Shown here: one piece after another, positions 10,743 to 21,561 of the stretch
How the letters are laid out: the number at the start of each line of letters is the position of its first letter
How positions within the stretch are numbered: the first letter of the stretch is position 1
Assembly: GCF_028750875.1 (NCBI RefSeq)
Contig: NW_026542594.1
Location: 1,240,001-1,304,000, forward strand
Direction: 5' to 3'
Length of the DNA stretch: 64,000 bases
DNA from: Macrosteles quadrilineatus
Taxonomy: Eukaryota > Arthropoda > Insecta > Hemiptera > Cicadellidae
Notes under the pieces: generated by a model
Seen by the model: only the letters and a program-made list of their open reading frames with translations
Databases searched by the model: none
Told to the model about the DNA's origin: nothing
Translations under genes and position numbers: made by a program

Positions 10743-11624
10743 TCAGAAACGTGTTTTCTTACTTCTTCTCTCTGTGACTAACCATCCTAATTTAGTTTCC
10801 CTAAGAGATGGACCATTGACTGATAACTGTATTGTTTTGTCACCAAGAACATCCCAAAACGCTTGAGCCCCTAGGATCATGTCTATTTTTGATGGGTTAT
10901 AATAATAAGGATCTGCAAGAGCGACATCAGGGGGAATCTGAGATGAATGATTGAATAAAACACTCCCTGGTAACTTTTCTGTAAGTTTGGGAAGAATTAG
11001 AAAGTCCATTTGTGTAGTGAATTCTGAATTTCTAGAATTGACTGTAACATTTACGACATGGTTGACAGAAGTTGTATTACAATTTATGCCTGTTATTGAT
11101 ACTGAAGCCTGTCTTTTGTTTACTTGTAATCGCTTACAGAGTGATTCTGAAATGAAGTTTGATTGTGATCCACAATCAAGTAATGCCTTACATGAAACAA
11201 TCTTACCTCTAGGACTGATGACATTAACAATAGCTGTAGAAAGGATAGTCTGAGTTGGTCTGCTAGAGGATTGATCATTGGCTGATGCGCCTACAGAAAT
11301 AACTTGTTTATTATCCGCAGTGGATAACTGTTTGTTATCTGAGTGTGGTTGACTGTTCTTACCACAACTGTCTTTAGGAATTGATACTGACTTAAGGCAA
11401 AGTAAAGTGTTGTGTCTTTTTCCACAAGGTTTGCAAACACTCTTACTTTTACACTGATTAGTTTTGTGAAATTTCAGACAGTTGTTACACAAATTTAAGC
11501 TTCTTACCTTGTTTATTCTATCAGGTATTGCTAGGTTGTGAAATTGTTCACATTGAAATAAAAAATGTGAGGACTGGCACAGTTCACATTTAGGTTCTGA
11601 AGATGACAAGCATGGCTGTCGTGA
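10743..11624 (-). pseudogene. BEL/Pao gag zinc knuckles and aspartic protease
   Basis: The frame begins in phase with gag just after an in-frame TAA (11625-11627). It carries CCHC-type knuckles (CELCQSSHFLFQC; LCNNCLKFHKTNQC; CKPCGKRHNTLLC). A DUF1758-type protease follows, with active-site block LLDCGSQSNFIS (the usual form is D-S/T-G) and ILGAQAFWDVL downstream. In the family this region processes the gag-pol polyprotein. The Cys next to the catalytic Asp is a common Pao variant and need not mean loss. No independent start is expected. Confidence 0.85.
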
Positions 11625-12578
11625 TTACCATGACTTGTTTTGAAACCCAGAAGCAGAAGTAGGTTTGTGTTTGACAAAGTTAACATCATTATGTTTAGGC
11701 AGTGGAGCAACTAAAGGCTTACTGTTATTGTAATGAATTGAGTCAAGTATATGAAACCTATGATTTAAGAAATCATTTAGGTCTTGCATTGTTGGAAAGC
11801 TATTAGGCTTAAGATTATCTAGCCAATTCCTGAATGTGACAGGATCAAATTTGGAAGAAATCAAATGAATAAGTAGAGTATCCCATTTGTCAGTGGGTTC
11901 TCCAAGTGCATTCAATGCACGAATGTGCTTGTTGGAACTGTTGATCAGCTCTTTTAAAGATTGGACAGATTCTTTTTCTAACTTTGGTAGATTGAACAGA
12001 GAATGAACATGTTTTTGAACTATTAATGTTTTGTTGTTATACCTCTCTTGAATGAGGTTCCAAGCTACTGCATAGTTAGTGGAAGTTAACTCCAAAGATG
12101 AAATTACGTCAAAAGCTTCCTTTTTCAAACAAGATTTAAGGTAGTGCAATTTTTCAACGTCTGTTAGAGATTCATTGTTATGGATCATCACCGAAAACAT
12201 ATCAGAAAACGGAAACCAATCGTCAAAGGATGGCAGATTTAATACCGGTAGGTTTAGTTTAGGCCCTGAAACCTTGTCTGAAGTTTTCATTTGAATTGAA
12301 GTATTCTGATTGTTCGTAGTGAATGATTTGGCCTTACCTATTATTTTGTAGTATGCCGATTCAAAGGTTTCCCTTTCTACCTGTTGGGCATCCTCGTCAT
12401 CCTCCAGTTCGATGTCCTGTTGGATGAGGTCGAATTTGTCAAGAAGTGTCTCTGCCTTGGGAAGCCTGACGCATAGTTCATTCAAAAATCCAGGAGAATC
12501 AATGGAATTTTCCAAGAAATGTTCAAATCTTGTTAATTGTGCCTTGATTGTGCTTCTTTTCTTTATTAATGCGTCCAT
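11625..12578 (-). pseudogene. BEL/Pao gag (DUF1759-like)
   Basis: A 317-residue frame from ATG 12578-12576 to TAA 11627-11625. It has a basic N-terminus with a coiled-coil-like helical stretch. The gag signature follows: LNLPSFDDWFPFSDMF, LTDVEKLHYLKSCL, AWNLIQERYNNK and WDTLLIHLISSKFD. Intact relatives fuse gag to pol, so the TAA here is probably a nonsense change, because the zinc knuckles continue in the same frame directly after it. A second LINE fragment lies about 15-20 nt upstream of the ATG and separates gag from any 5' leader or LTR. Confidence 0.85.
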
Positions 12579-12595
12579 TTTGTCTTGGAAAGTGC

Positions 12596-12950
12596 TAAAG
12601 TCAAAGTCAAAGTCATCTTTATTGTCACAAAACGTTTTTTTTATGCTCTGGCACAGCCAGACAAAACAGGTGACATTGTCAAACTATACTAAAATAAACT
12701 AGCTTATATTGGTAAAAATAAATACATAGTAGGTAACAAAACAAACAATTCACATTGATTTATCTTCAAGAAACTGACCAATACTATAATAATTCTTTTC
12801 CAATAAAAATTCAAAAATTTTTTCTTTAAAAGATACTAATCCTATTATAGATTTGTAGTACCCAGGCAAATTGTTAAAAAATCTTTTACCCATATAAGAA
12901 GGTGTCCATAATAATACTGTTTTACTTCTCAACAAACTTTTGATTTGCGT
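12596..12950 (-). mobile_element. 5'-truncated LINE fragment with (TGACTT)n tail
   Basis: On the minus strand a frame (12935-12750) reads GKRFFNNLPGYYKSIIGLVSF and ends in YYSIGQFLEDKS, the C-terminus of CR1-type ORF2 (compare the end of the LINE at 7109). A 3' UTR with AATAAAG and a tandem TGACTT tail (12596-12616) follows. It sits just upstream of the BEL gag ATG. It is a different subfamily from the LINE at 4029-7527, as the tail motif differs. Confidence 0.75.
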
Positions 12951-13690
12951 TTAAGAAGACCACCGGAAGTGAGCATTCCTGTCAAGACAGGAAATAAGCT
13001 ACTGTGTACAAATACAATGGAAACATTTTAGTAACAACCGAAATGCTTAAAAAGATGCTTTGTTCAATCTATAACTTTTACCAAAACTGTTTCCAGTTCA
13101 AACTGTTTTCAATCGTATAAAATAAACTACTATTGTTCTTTTTCCAGTCTATGTTGAACTGATTTCAGTCTTAAAACTCAATTCAGTCGAATCAGTCGTT
13201 CAAAAATTCAACCGATTGTAAAAACTACAACCGATCGAGTCGGTTTTTTACCAACAATCGATTGAATCGGTTGTTTTCAATCGGTTGTTCCCATCACTAG
13301 AATGTTCCCTTTAACAGGAAAGTACCCTAAAGGTAAACATGTTAAACATGGTATTACTAAACATGTGCTATAAGGATTTATTAGATTAGTTAAAAAGATT
13401 GATTTTTCACTATTTTAAACCAGGTTTTATTTGCACAAAATAAAAACATAACCAAAACAATTTTCAACATAATGGAGACTATGAGATGTTGACTAGGACA
13501 GCCAATAGGAGGAGGCCGACGAACTTTAACTGGTAGACGCGAACGAAATACAAATAATACTATAGTCGTTGATAGACGAATATAGCAAGCACCCTTCCAT
13601 GTTGGGTTTAAGTGTGCTCTCCAATAGCCACCTGAAGATTTCACATTGAATTTAGGACTGGTAGATAATCACTGCATAACCTGTTGATTT
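12951..13690. other. Non-coding; possible hAT-type terminus at 13140-13300
   Basis: No gene. Bases 13190-13290 hold several copies of AACCGATT and its complement AATCGGTT. On the minus strand the segment opens with TAGTGATGGGAACAACCGAT (from 13299), a form seen at the ends of insect hAT elements. No partner terminus was found. The frame at 13390-13644 has no recognisable domain. Confidence 0.25.
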
Positions 13691-14010
13691 TGGAAGAAAA
13701 GGAGGTGGGTAGGACTACATCGGAAACAGAACAGAGGAGGGTATTAGATGAGTGGCAAATGCGTTGGGAGCAGAGTGTTTAATGTTAACATTTTAAAGGT
13801 AAAAGCTCGGATATATACCTAACATCAGAAAGAGACTGGAACAAGATTGAGAGATGGGCCATTATGAAACGCAGTTTGTCACAGGACATGGCAAATTTCT
13901 AGGCAAATTTGTGGAGATTTCACATGGTGGAAGAGGAAGTATGTAGATGTGGGGAAATAAAAACAATGAGTCACATATTTATAAATTGTTCACTCCATGA
14001 GACAAATATA
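13690..14010 (+). pseudogene. LINE ORF2 C-terminal fragment (RNase H/zinc-knuckle tail)
   Basis: With stops and frameshifts, the plus strand reads RVLDEWQMRWEQS, then SERDWNKIERWA, then MVEEEVCRCGEIKTMSHIFI followed by NC. The Cys-rich CxCG...H...C tail and the preceding text are typical of the C-terminus of R1/Jockey-like non-LTR elements. It is a 5'-truncated decayed copy unrelated in frame to its neighbours and abuts the foldback element at 14041. Confidence 0.6.
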
Positions 14011-14040
14011 GTGGGGTCGTATAGCTGCATATAGTGGCAG

Positions 14041-15491
14041 AATATTTCAGTTCTAGCAGACAGGCTGCAATTTCAGGTGGTATAGTAGTATAGTATAGTA
14101 TAGTAGGTAGTATAGTATACAAGTTTCTGAACCTAAAACCGCCCAGACCCCAATTTTTAAGGACCTCGGTCGTCCGTAATGACGTCATCAAAATGGCGGC
14201 CGCAAGAGGATGCTGGGTCCCCATGAATTGGCTATAACGACCGAATGCCTGAACCGATTTTCATTAAATTTGGCACACAAGTGCTTGAATACATCATCTA
14301 GGCCTGGGTTGAAAATGGTCAAGTTTCATCAAGTCATTTCAAAATGGCGGCTGATCAAAACTATAAAAAATTATGAGGAAAATAATTGTGAATTGTTTTA
14401 TACAGGGAGAGTTTTTAAAGAGTTCCCCCCTACTTTTTTATACATTTCTTAAGATATCAACTTTGAACCATGTCAGATCATTGTAGAGTAGTAAGAACTT
14501 CATTTTGACTGGGTTTAAATTTTTGGCCGCCATCTTGGATCCGCCATTTTGGAAACAAAGTTATTTTTTCAAATGTAAAGATAGGGTTGTGACCCACCGT
14601 TTCAAACAAAACCTTTACGCTAAATACGATGCTGCAATCCGTTTAAAAAAATGTTGATCCATTCTAAAGTTATTAGAACTTTTTATAACTTTATTTTTAG
14701 TCCATTATAACATTGTGCATTTACAAACTAAGGCCATAATATCAAAATAGTGCTAGATAAAGATAAGTGGACACCACCATTCATTGTTGACCTATTTTAA
14801 CTCAGTTATGACGGATGAATTTTTTTCAGCCGCCATCTTGGATCCGCCATTTTGAAATGTGATAAATTATTTTAAATATGAAGGTGGTGTTGTGACCCAT
14901 CATTTTGAACTACTTTTTTTATGTTGAATTCAATGCCACAATCCTTTTTTCATTGTCATGTTTGGTTTTTGAAATATTGACATTTTAAATAAAAATAATT
15001 GTTATATTTTATCAAGAAAGCTTGATAACAAAAAACGGATACAATAAAAACTAGTCGAAATGAAGTAATCGCTACTCTACAATTATCTGACGTGGTTCGG
15101 AGTTGATATCTTAAGAAAAGTATAAAAAGTAGGGGGGGAACTCATTTAAAACTCACCCTGTATAAAACAATTCACAATTATTTTCCTCATATTTTTTAGT
15201 TTTGAATGGCCGCGATTTTGAAATGACTTGATGAAACTTGACCATTTTCAACCCAGGCCTAGATGATGTATTCAAGCACTTGTGTGCCAAATTTAATGAA
15301 AATCGGTTCAGGCATTCGGTCGTTATAGCCAATTCATGGGGACCCAGCATCCTCTTGCGGCCGCCATTTTGATGACGTCATTACGGACGACCGAGGTCCT
15401 TAAAAATTGGGGTCTGGGCGGTTTTAGGCTCAGAAACTTGTATACTATAACCACCTAAAATTGCAGCCTGTCTGCCAGAACTGAAATATTT
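14041..15491. mobile_element. Foldback (long inverted repeat) DNA element
   Basis: The left arm (14041-14505) and right arm (15060-15491) are reverse complements over more than 400 bp. The blocks include CAGACAGGCTGCAATTT, AACCGCCCAGACCCCAATTT, AATGACGTCATCAAAATGGC and GAATTGGCTATAACGACCGA. The centre (14506-15059) is non-coding with repeated GCCGCCATCTTGGATCCGCC motifs. The left arm alone carries a (TAGTA)n expansion (14081-14119). No transposase frame is present, so it is non-autonomous. A related diverged piece lies at 27420-28040. Confidence 0.8.
14081..14119. repeat. (TAGTA)n microsatellite
   Basis: An imperfect TAGTATAGTA array in the left foldback arm. The right arm has a single TATACTATAA at the corresponding place, so the array expanded after the arms formed. 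Confidence 0.7.
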
Positions 15492-15654
15492 TCCTGCTAC
15501 CCAACCTGACTAATAGGAGAGAACAGGAAGAAGTCTGGATAAGAGAGGTCTAGATATGAGAAAATAAAACATGATGAGTGATAAGGAAACAATTGAGACT
15601 TAAAAAATAGGAAAAACTAATGTTTTGTTAGAATAATGTATAATTGTTATTATG

Positions 15655-15867
15655 GACAACCTAATGCGGCTATGAGTAAGGCTATTTGTAGAAAACACTA
15701 TTTACAAGAAATGTTGATTACATTGATATGTTATGTACATCTTGAGTATTTCCATAATCTTTGAGTCGAATCTTTTAAAACCATCAGAAATTATGACTGT
15801 TATTCATAAAAAAAAAAACTCCTGTAATACTTAGGAATTGCTCGAATTCGAGCAACAGGTACACTAG
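15655..15867 (+). mobile_element. Helitron 3' end fragment
   Basis: Ends in a perfect stem TTGCTCGAATTCGAGCAA (15838-15855), then CAGGTACA and CTAG (15864-15867), followed by T. This is the hairpin-plus-CTRR|T form of a Helitron 3' terminus. The 200 bp before it match the reverse complement of 23030-23285. Confidence 0.75.
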
Positions 15868-16351
15868 TTTTGTATTATATCTATAAACATTTTTTATTTA
15901 TTGCTTTATTAAAAACCATGAAACACGATTGCTCCGCTCAACTGGCTTTCATTGCTATGAAAACTACCCTGAACACATTCCTGCTGAAAAAAATGTTCCC
16001 CTCCATGTCCTCTACACCCCTCTTTTGAGCATTCATTGACTGGACTAAAAGAACATTGTCTTAAAATAAGACTTTATTTATACAGAAAAAATACCTGAAA
16101 TGAAAAGTCTAAAGGTTTTCCACCAAATATGATTGATTTAATTAGACATACTTTTTAAAGTAACAAGCAATTGTTTGGTACAAATAAATGAAATCAGTTT
16201 TTGTTGGGAAGCCTAAAATATACTGATCCTTGTTTTGTTTTTTATCTTCTTCGTAACCAAAAATAACAAGACTATTTAAACATCTGTCGGCTGATAATTA
16301 GGTGACAACTACAATATAATATTTAACATTTTTAAGGCTCTGGTCATATCA
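15868..16351. other. No clear feature
   Basis: AT-rich DNA between a Helitron end and the Gypsy relic. I see no gene, LTR or repeat structure in it. Confidence 0.4.
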
Positions 16352-16747
16352 CTACAGGAGGCCCGTGTGAAGATTGGAAGTCCATGGAGTTTCGGGAGGG
16401 TTCCGAAAAGTCACAAAACAAAATAAAAAGAAATAAAATAAAATAACAACAAGAATAAACGTGATTTCCATCAAAACTGAAACTGGATTCTTGAATTTCA
16501 CTTTTCCTCCAGACTTTGTCGTATACGACTTTTTAAGATCCACATCTTTTGAAGTTTGAGATACAGTTGTGGGCTTAACTTCATCATTCTGAAGGACATA
16601 GTCCGGTTTAACTCTGTCAAGACTAACTTTAACATTAGAACCATTCAGTTTTATTGTGATAGTTTTACCGTCACTGGATGAGGTACACTGTATGATTGTT
16701 GTAAAGATTTTCTCATAGCATCCACTCTCAGAAAAACGTGCAAACAT
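16352..16747 (-). pseudogene. Ty3/Gypsy pol C-terminal tail
   Basis: The frame has ITIKLNGSNVKVSLDRVKPDYV, shown by its core VSLDRVKPDYV, the chromodomain-like/GPY-type tail after Gypsy integrases. It then has TKSGGKVKF, matching the usual TRSGRxVxF motif. A hydrophobic run (ITFILVVILFYFFLFCFV, residues about 95-112) follows; in some Gypsy elements this lies near the start of env or the pol end, but no env gene is visible. It continues the integrase at 16861-17370 in the same strand, broken near 16750. Confidence 0.7.
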
Positions 16748-16860
16748 GTATCCAAATCACGAAAAATGAAGCTTCGGTTGAGGCCGTGCTTGATATTTGT
16801 TGGTTTTATTGAGGAAAGCTTGACTTGTAATCAAGACACAAAATAAGTCGGATCCTCCGA

Positions 16861-17370
16861 CTAGTAGGGGTGCAATAAGTAGGGGTGCCGTGCCGAATTG
16901 GTTGTTGGCATAACATACTCGCCGGGGAGATGTAAAACCTCTCCAGAAACCATTTCTGCAGACGAGGTGTTCAGATCCACATGGGAAGCGTTTCTTGTTC
17001 CAAGAAGCACTGTGGTTAAGGATTCGACCCACGTGGAGGCGGAGGGGCACATGATGGCCGCCTTGAGTTGTCTGTGAAAACGCTCCACCATGCCAATTGC
17101 GCATGGGTGGTAACTTGTTGTCCTTAATCTTGAAAATCCACACAAATTTCCTAACTCAGCAAAGAGTGCAGATTTAAATTGTTTACCCTGGTCTGTTGTT
17201 ATTCGCAAGGGAACACCATACCTTGATAAACAATTGAAAAGAGCTAATGAGACTTCTTCGGCAGAGATACCTTGCAAGGGGTGTGCTTCCGGCCATCTTG
17301 TGAACCTATCTACTACTATGAGACAGTAGCAAAGATTTCCAACTTGGGGCAATGGGCCGATTATATCCAC
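16861..17370 (-). pseudogene. Ty3/Gypsy integrase core
   Basis: Minus-strand frame of 169 residues. MDIIGPLP carries the first catalytic Asp, VVDRFTRWPEA follows, RITTDQGKQF carries the second Asp, and GMVERFHRQLKAA carries the Glu. Spacing fits the DDE integrase fold of Gypsy elements. The C-terminal 20 residues run into non-homologous sequence, and the tail domain resumes at 16747 after a frame break. An overlapping frame (16757-17143) is a shadow. It is part of a dead element. Confidence 0.85.
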
Positions 17371-17388
17371 ATATGAATATGTTCAAAT

Positions 17389-17805
17389 CTACAATTTGGC
17401 AAAGGGAAATCGTTGATAGGTGTTTGAACATGACGAGTAATTTTTGAACGTTGACACTCTTGACAGAATAAGGATGCAATCCACTCTTTGCAATCGTGAT
17501 TTATTGAAGGCCAAACATATCTTTAAGTTAAGATATGCATGCAGATCAATTTTACTAGTCTTGTTGAGAGAAATATATTCCATCCTAGAAAAACTGTCTG
17601 CTACTATATTTGAAGCACCAGAAACATGTTGAATGTCAGCCGTAAACTGTGAGATAAATGACAGGTGGTTAGTTTGGACAGGAGGTAGTTTGTCCTTCTT
17701 TTGTTGAAAAATTAAAGTTATGGGCTTGTGATAAGTATAGATAGTACAGAGGTTAGCTTCTAATATATGTCTGAAAGGTTTAACAGATGAATAGATGGCA
17801 AACAA
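17389..17805 (-). pseudogene. Ty3/Gypsy RNase H and linker
   Basis: Reads AIYSSVKPFRHILE, IYTYHKPI (usual form IYTDHKPL; the conserved Asp is Tyr here), HLSFISQFTADIQH and GASNIVADSFSRM, the ordered blocks of Gypsy RNase H. The linker to the integrase follows. Loss of the Asp in the TDHK block and several breaks mark it as decayed. It lies between the RT remnant (17938-18252) and the integrase. Confidence 0.8.
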
Positions 17806-17937
17806 TTCCCTATAATAAGCGGGCCAACTGGCTTTAGTTAATACATCGGTCCAAAGGGACTATATGATTCCCTTTTAATGACGAAAGGACAGTGTGGAGA
17901 GGGGCTTGAAATTTTGCGGCGTGAGAAATGAAAAAGT

Positions 17938-18252
17938 TCAAGGTAAAAGGTAAAAGTTCATCCCCAAAAATCGCCTAAGACCTTTGGCAGTTTGTGGCAA
18001 AGAATAATTCTGAAGGGCGTAAATGCGATGATCAGGGACAGGCCTGGTTCCGTCAGCAGTGACTTGGTAACCCAAAAAAACTCTTGGTACTCCTAAAGGT
18101 TTTGTAATTTCTGGAAATTCCAATAACAGTGGAAAGTTTGATGGGTCGGAAGTAATTAATTTGATACTAAATTGCTGAATATTCATGAACTGACATTTAC
18201 TTTTTAATTGTGTAATGTTGCCAATTAAAAAACCGCTACTACAATCAGGCAA
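17938..18252 (-). pseudogene. Ty3/Gypsy protease-RT remnant with internal deletion
   Basis: The frame joins a protease-to-RT linker (LLLEFPEITKPLG, residues about 42-54) directly to the RT thumb/connection (FLGYQVTADGTRP near 59, then GLRRFLGMNFY near 91). In complete Gypsy elements about 200 residues of RT fingers and palm, including the YxDD active site, lie between them. That part is deleted here without a frame break. The N-terminal part (residues 1-40) appears protease-derived, though no active-site triplet is visible. Confidence 0.75.
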
Positions 18253-18300
18253 TAAAGAATAGTGAGCTAAAAACTCAGAGCCAATAATTGGAGTGCTTAG

Positions 18301-19306
18301 CCATTGATCTCTTTAGCTAATATGATATTCCAGACCAGAGTTCTTCGTAGACCAATATTTAAGCTGAGGCACAAACTACCATAAGTGGGGATTTCAGAGT
18401 TATTTGCAGCACTGAGTTCTTTCCCGGATGGTTTTAAGGATCTTTTGACTAAATTTAATGGTATATCATTTTAAAGCAGATAGCAGCTACAACTTTTGTT
18501 TGAAAAATATGTTCATAAAATTACGGCGTTAAAAGTTTTGCAAAAAAAAAATACAAGTCCAAAAAATATTAATCTTTACATTATTCTACTGATAACAAAA
18601 AACGGTAACAGTTACGACAAAAGTTAACTGGACATGATTGTAGGAAATGTTATTACAATGGGAATAAAACAGTTGCAATTCGATGTATGTTACATTTTTA
18701 GCTTCCAAAAATCTTTGTTCAAAGATAACATCCTTTAAAAATATTACATACCTAAAAAATTATTACATGCTTTTTAAATAATAAACCTTTGACATAAATG
18801 TTATTAATTTTACATGGGATTTTTGATTTTTTTTATAGACAATACAATAGTGTATCTTACTTAAGTAAGAAAACACTCACCACATTACAACAATGATAGT
18901 ATTGCAACGCCGCGCCAGCCCCACCTAGCTCACTGATGAGTAAACATACTGCATTACACCGGCTGAATCTCGCAGGATCTCCATAAAAGTAAGTACTATT
19001 ATACATAAATTTAAAGCTAATGAAAGCAGCTACAACTTTTGTTCGAAACATATTTTTATAAAACGTCAGCAAAAAAGCTAAGGCGACAAAAAGAAAAGTA
19101 TGTGTCCAAAAAAATATAAATCTTTACATTTTTATACAAATAACGAACAAACGGTAACAGCTTCGACAAAAGTTAACTAAATAGGATTGTAGGAAATTTT
19201 ATAACAAAGACAATAAAACTAATCTCAATTCAATATGTTGTTTAACAATCGAGAAAAACGTGACTTACGAAACCCTTACACTTGATATGTTTAGCGGGTC
19301 ACAGGG
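18301..19306. repeat. Non-coding DNA with a diverged 210-bp direct repeat
   Basis: Bases 18475-18680 and 19015-19235 are the same sequence at roughly 75% identity. Shared blocks include GCAGCTACAACTTTTGTT, TAATCTTTACATT, CGGTAACAG and CGACAAAAGTTAACT. Neither copy codes. This is a dispersed repeat family of unknown class. Confidence 0.6.
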
Positions 19307-19307
19307 C

Positions 19308-19325
19308 GGGGGGGGGGGGGGGGGG
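19308..19325. repeat. G18 homopolymer
   Basis: An uninterrupted run of 18 G. It is prone to length error in sequencing, and I see no functional context. Confidence 0.9.
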
Positions 19326-19419
19326 TTGAGGTGGGGACTTTTAGCTGAACACTTGTCCAAATGGTAGTAGTCTATGGGCAAAAAATCTGCCGAGGTACCA
19401 AAATACTAAACAAATATGC

Positions 19420-19596
19420 AGAAGTGGGGTTCTCTTACCAGACGAAGAAAATATCTTGTGGGCGTGTGGTGCTGTTCAGGATCCTGGCCATCTGCTGATC
19501 TGTCCACGCCTAGACCAGTCTTGCACATTAGATGATCTTTTACAAGGGAATGACAAAGCCATATCGGTAGCTAATTTTTGGAAAAGCAAAGTCTGA
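19420..19596 (+). pseudogene. LINE ORF2 C-terminal fragment
   Basis: A 58-residue open segment ending at TGA 19594-19596. It contains LLPDEENILWACGAVQDPGH and LLICPRLDQ, the CxCG...HLLxCP tail of non-LTR retrotransposons. No RT is present upstream, so this is a 5'-truncated copy. It differs in sequence from the fragment at 13690-14010, so it comes from another family. Confidence 0.55.
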
Positions 19597-19774
19597 TTTC
19601 CGGACACGGAAAGTAAGTAGTATGTACCTAACTTGAGGTACCTACTGTTACTTTGGGTGACGTAGCTCAGGAATGAAACTCGGCACTCGCTTGTTCAATG
19701 ATCATATTACGATATAATTGGGAACAGTGCTTTTCGTTAGCCTTATTGTAAAATAACCTTGTTCAATAAACTGA

Positions 19775-20628
19775 TATACAGTGTGGTAGAAAAGTTCCGG
19801 AACGGTTTAATATATTTTTTACTAATTTAGCTTATTTTATCTCAATCCTTGAACCTCATTGGTCCAAACTTGTTATGTAAAAGTAACATAACAATGCTGT
19901 AAAGTAAGTAAACAATACTGTAATGTGAATCTTTTCAATTCTATAAAAACTGAGTTGAAAGAGATATAGTTTAAAAAAACTGTCATAGGTAAAAATGATA
20001 TGGTGGGGGTGGTTTTGGGGACATTTTTAAATGTAAAGGGGGGTCATGTTATACCTCATTTTAGCTAATTTTAATGGCTACAATGTGGTTTGTAATGAAA
20101 CCCATGTTGCCATTAGGCATTTTTGAGACAAAACAGCTTTTGAAACTTCAAAAAGTTTGAAAAAGCGTAACATTAGGAAAAGGGTTTGAAACCACAGTTT
20201 TTTTGGAAGCTCATTAAGCAATTAAAGTGTTATCGAAATTTGAACCCCCACGAAATTCCACCTCTTTGGAGAGAAAAGTAGTTCATAGGTATATTTTTTT
20301 GTACGTTTTTAAACACCTGTAAATATATGGATAAAAAATTTAAAACTTTTTAACCAAAATACTCAGGAATAAAAGTCCATTAAAATAATGTATAACTTAA
20401 GACTACCCCCTTTACATTTGAAAATTTCCCAAAAACCACCCCCACCCCCAAAATCTGCCCTTTTGGGTGCTTTTTTGGGTTTAAAAATAATTTATCTGAA
20501 TTCAAATAAGGGGTTCCAGTTACAATTAGGTTTCTATTTGCTTCATATCGGTGCTATAGAAGTAGGTTTCTATTTGCTTCATATCGGTGCTATAGAAGCC
20601 GGCCGGGTGTTCTGGGACATTCTGTATA
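19775..20628. mobile_element. TA-flanked non-autonomous DNA transposon (Tc1/mariner-like ends)
   Basis: The left end reads TATACAGTGTGG (19775) and the right end ATTCTGTATA (20619-20628), so short inverted termini lie on TA dinucleotides. An internal inverted repeat of about 60 bp pairs 20001-20060 with 20390-20450 (GGTGGGGGTGG / CCACCCCCACC blocks). No transposase frame. The frame at 20388-20642 is a shadow of this element. Confidence 0.4.
20527..20598. repeat. Tandem duplication of a 36-bp unit
   Basis: TAGGTTTCTATTTGCTTCAT... occurs twice back to back (20527-20562 and 20563-20598) with no difference that I can see. Confidence 0.9.
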
Positions 20629-20989
20629 GCTCCCATATTTAAATAATAATAAGATCAATACAATTTTTGCTATCAAAATATTCTATTCAATTTCTAGTTG
20701 ACATCGGTGCATTCAAGCGTTTCACATAAATACAGGGTTCAGATTTCTATTTTACATTGGGGACTATATAATAGTCTACTTCCCACTGTCTAAAGTCAAT
20801 AAGTCAATAATAAAACCTCACTGTCATGCCCAAGTTAAGTAAAAATAAGAATAACTATTTTTCAACAACAAAGCATAGGCCTACGTGAAACACAGGTCAT
20901 AAAAGGCTAAAAAGATATAACAATAGGATGCAAAACATTAAGGTATAATCAAATAACGTTAAATATTTTTTATTGTAAACGAAAAGCTA

Positions 20990-21113
20990 TCACAAGTTCC
21001 AAACCCATTAATATTGTAATTTTCTAACATTTTTAAGGAGATATCCTAATGAAAATATAATTAATCAGGCAAAGGGAAATTCGCTTATTTGCAGGGTTGC
21101 TACGGCGGGGGTA
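20990..21113 (-). repeat. R1 repeat, 5'-terminal fragment
   Basis: Reverse complement of the R1 start: GGCGGGGGTA preceded by GCAGGGTTGCTAC and GGGAAATTCGCTTA. It matches the starts at 50050 and 58521 best, including an upstream TTTTTAAGGAGATAT block. Confidence 0.6.
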
Positions 21114-21561
21114 TTTTATGACTGTTTTCATAAAAATATAGCATATCTAAAAGATAATTTTCATAAAACTCAGGATAACAGCCGAGGTTGATACGGCAAT
21201 GTTTATAGAATTTAACTTATTTCATAAATTAATCATTTCTTTTACTAATGACTTATTTCATACGAAAAATTATTCCTGTAGGCTATTAATTTTTGTTTAA
21301 ATAAACTTTGCGGAATTGTGAAATCAAGTGCATTTAACAGCTCTGCGTGTATACATTAAAACATTATGCCCTTTGTTTCCATGAATACAAATCAATATTT
21401 AGCCTACTTTACAAACTCTCACCTCAGATCATGGAAAGCCCATAAGACGGAATCCTAGGTCAATATTATCGATATGTCTCCTCGGAACTGTAGCTTTATT
21501 TTTGAGCAATTTAAGCCCAGTCGCTTCAGTAGTTTTTGAGTTTAGTTCTAGGCAATCTAAA

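Larger units (their letters stand above)
3575..12595 (-). mobile_element. Broken BEL/Pao LTR retrotransposon (outer element)
   Basis: Gag, zinc knuckles, protease, RT, RNase H, integrase and C-terminal domain appear in the normal Pao order on the minus strand. The element carries one in-frame stop in gag-pol (11625), one in the integrase tail (7658), at least three frameshifts (about 10745, 10530, 9400) and a 3.5 kb LINE insertion (4029-7527). No 5' LTR is recognisable beyond 12595. Confidence 0.85.
16352..18300 (-). mobile_element. Decayed Ty3/Gypsy LTR retrotransposon
   Basis: Order on the minus strand is protease remnant, RT thumb, RNase H, integrase, C-terminal tail. The RT palm is deleted and several frames are broken. 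I could not find LTRs, so the element limits are those of the coding relics. Confidence 0.8.

Noticed and set aside
3575..12595. An endogenous retrovirus with env
   Set aside because: Domain order and C-terminal signature are those of BEL/Pao, and no envelope-like frame lies between pol and the putative LTR.
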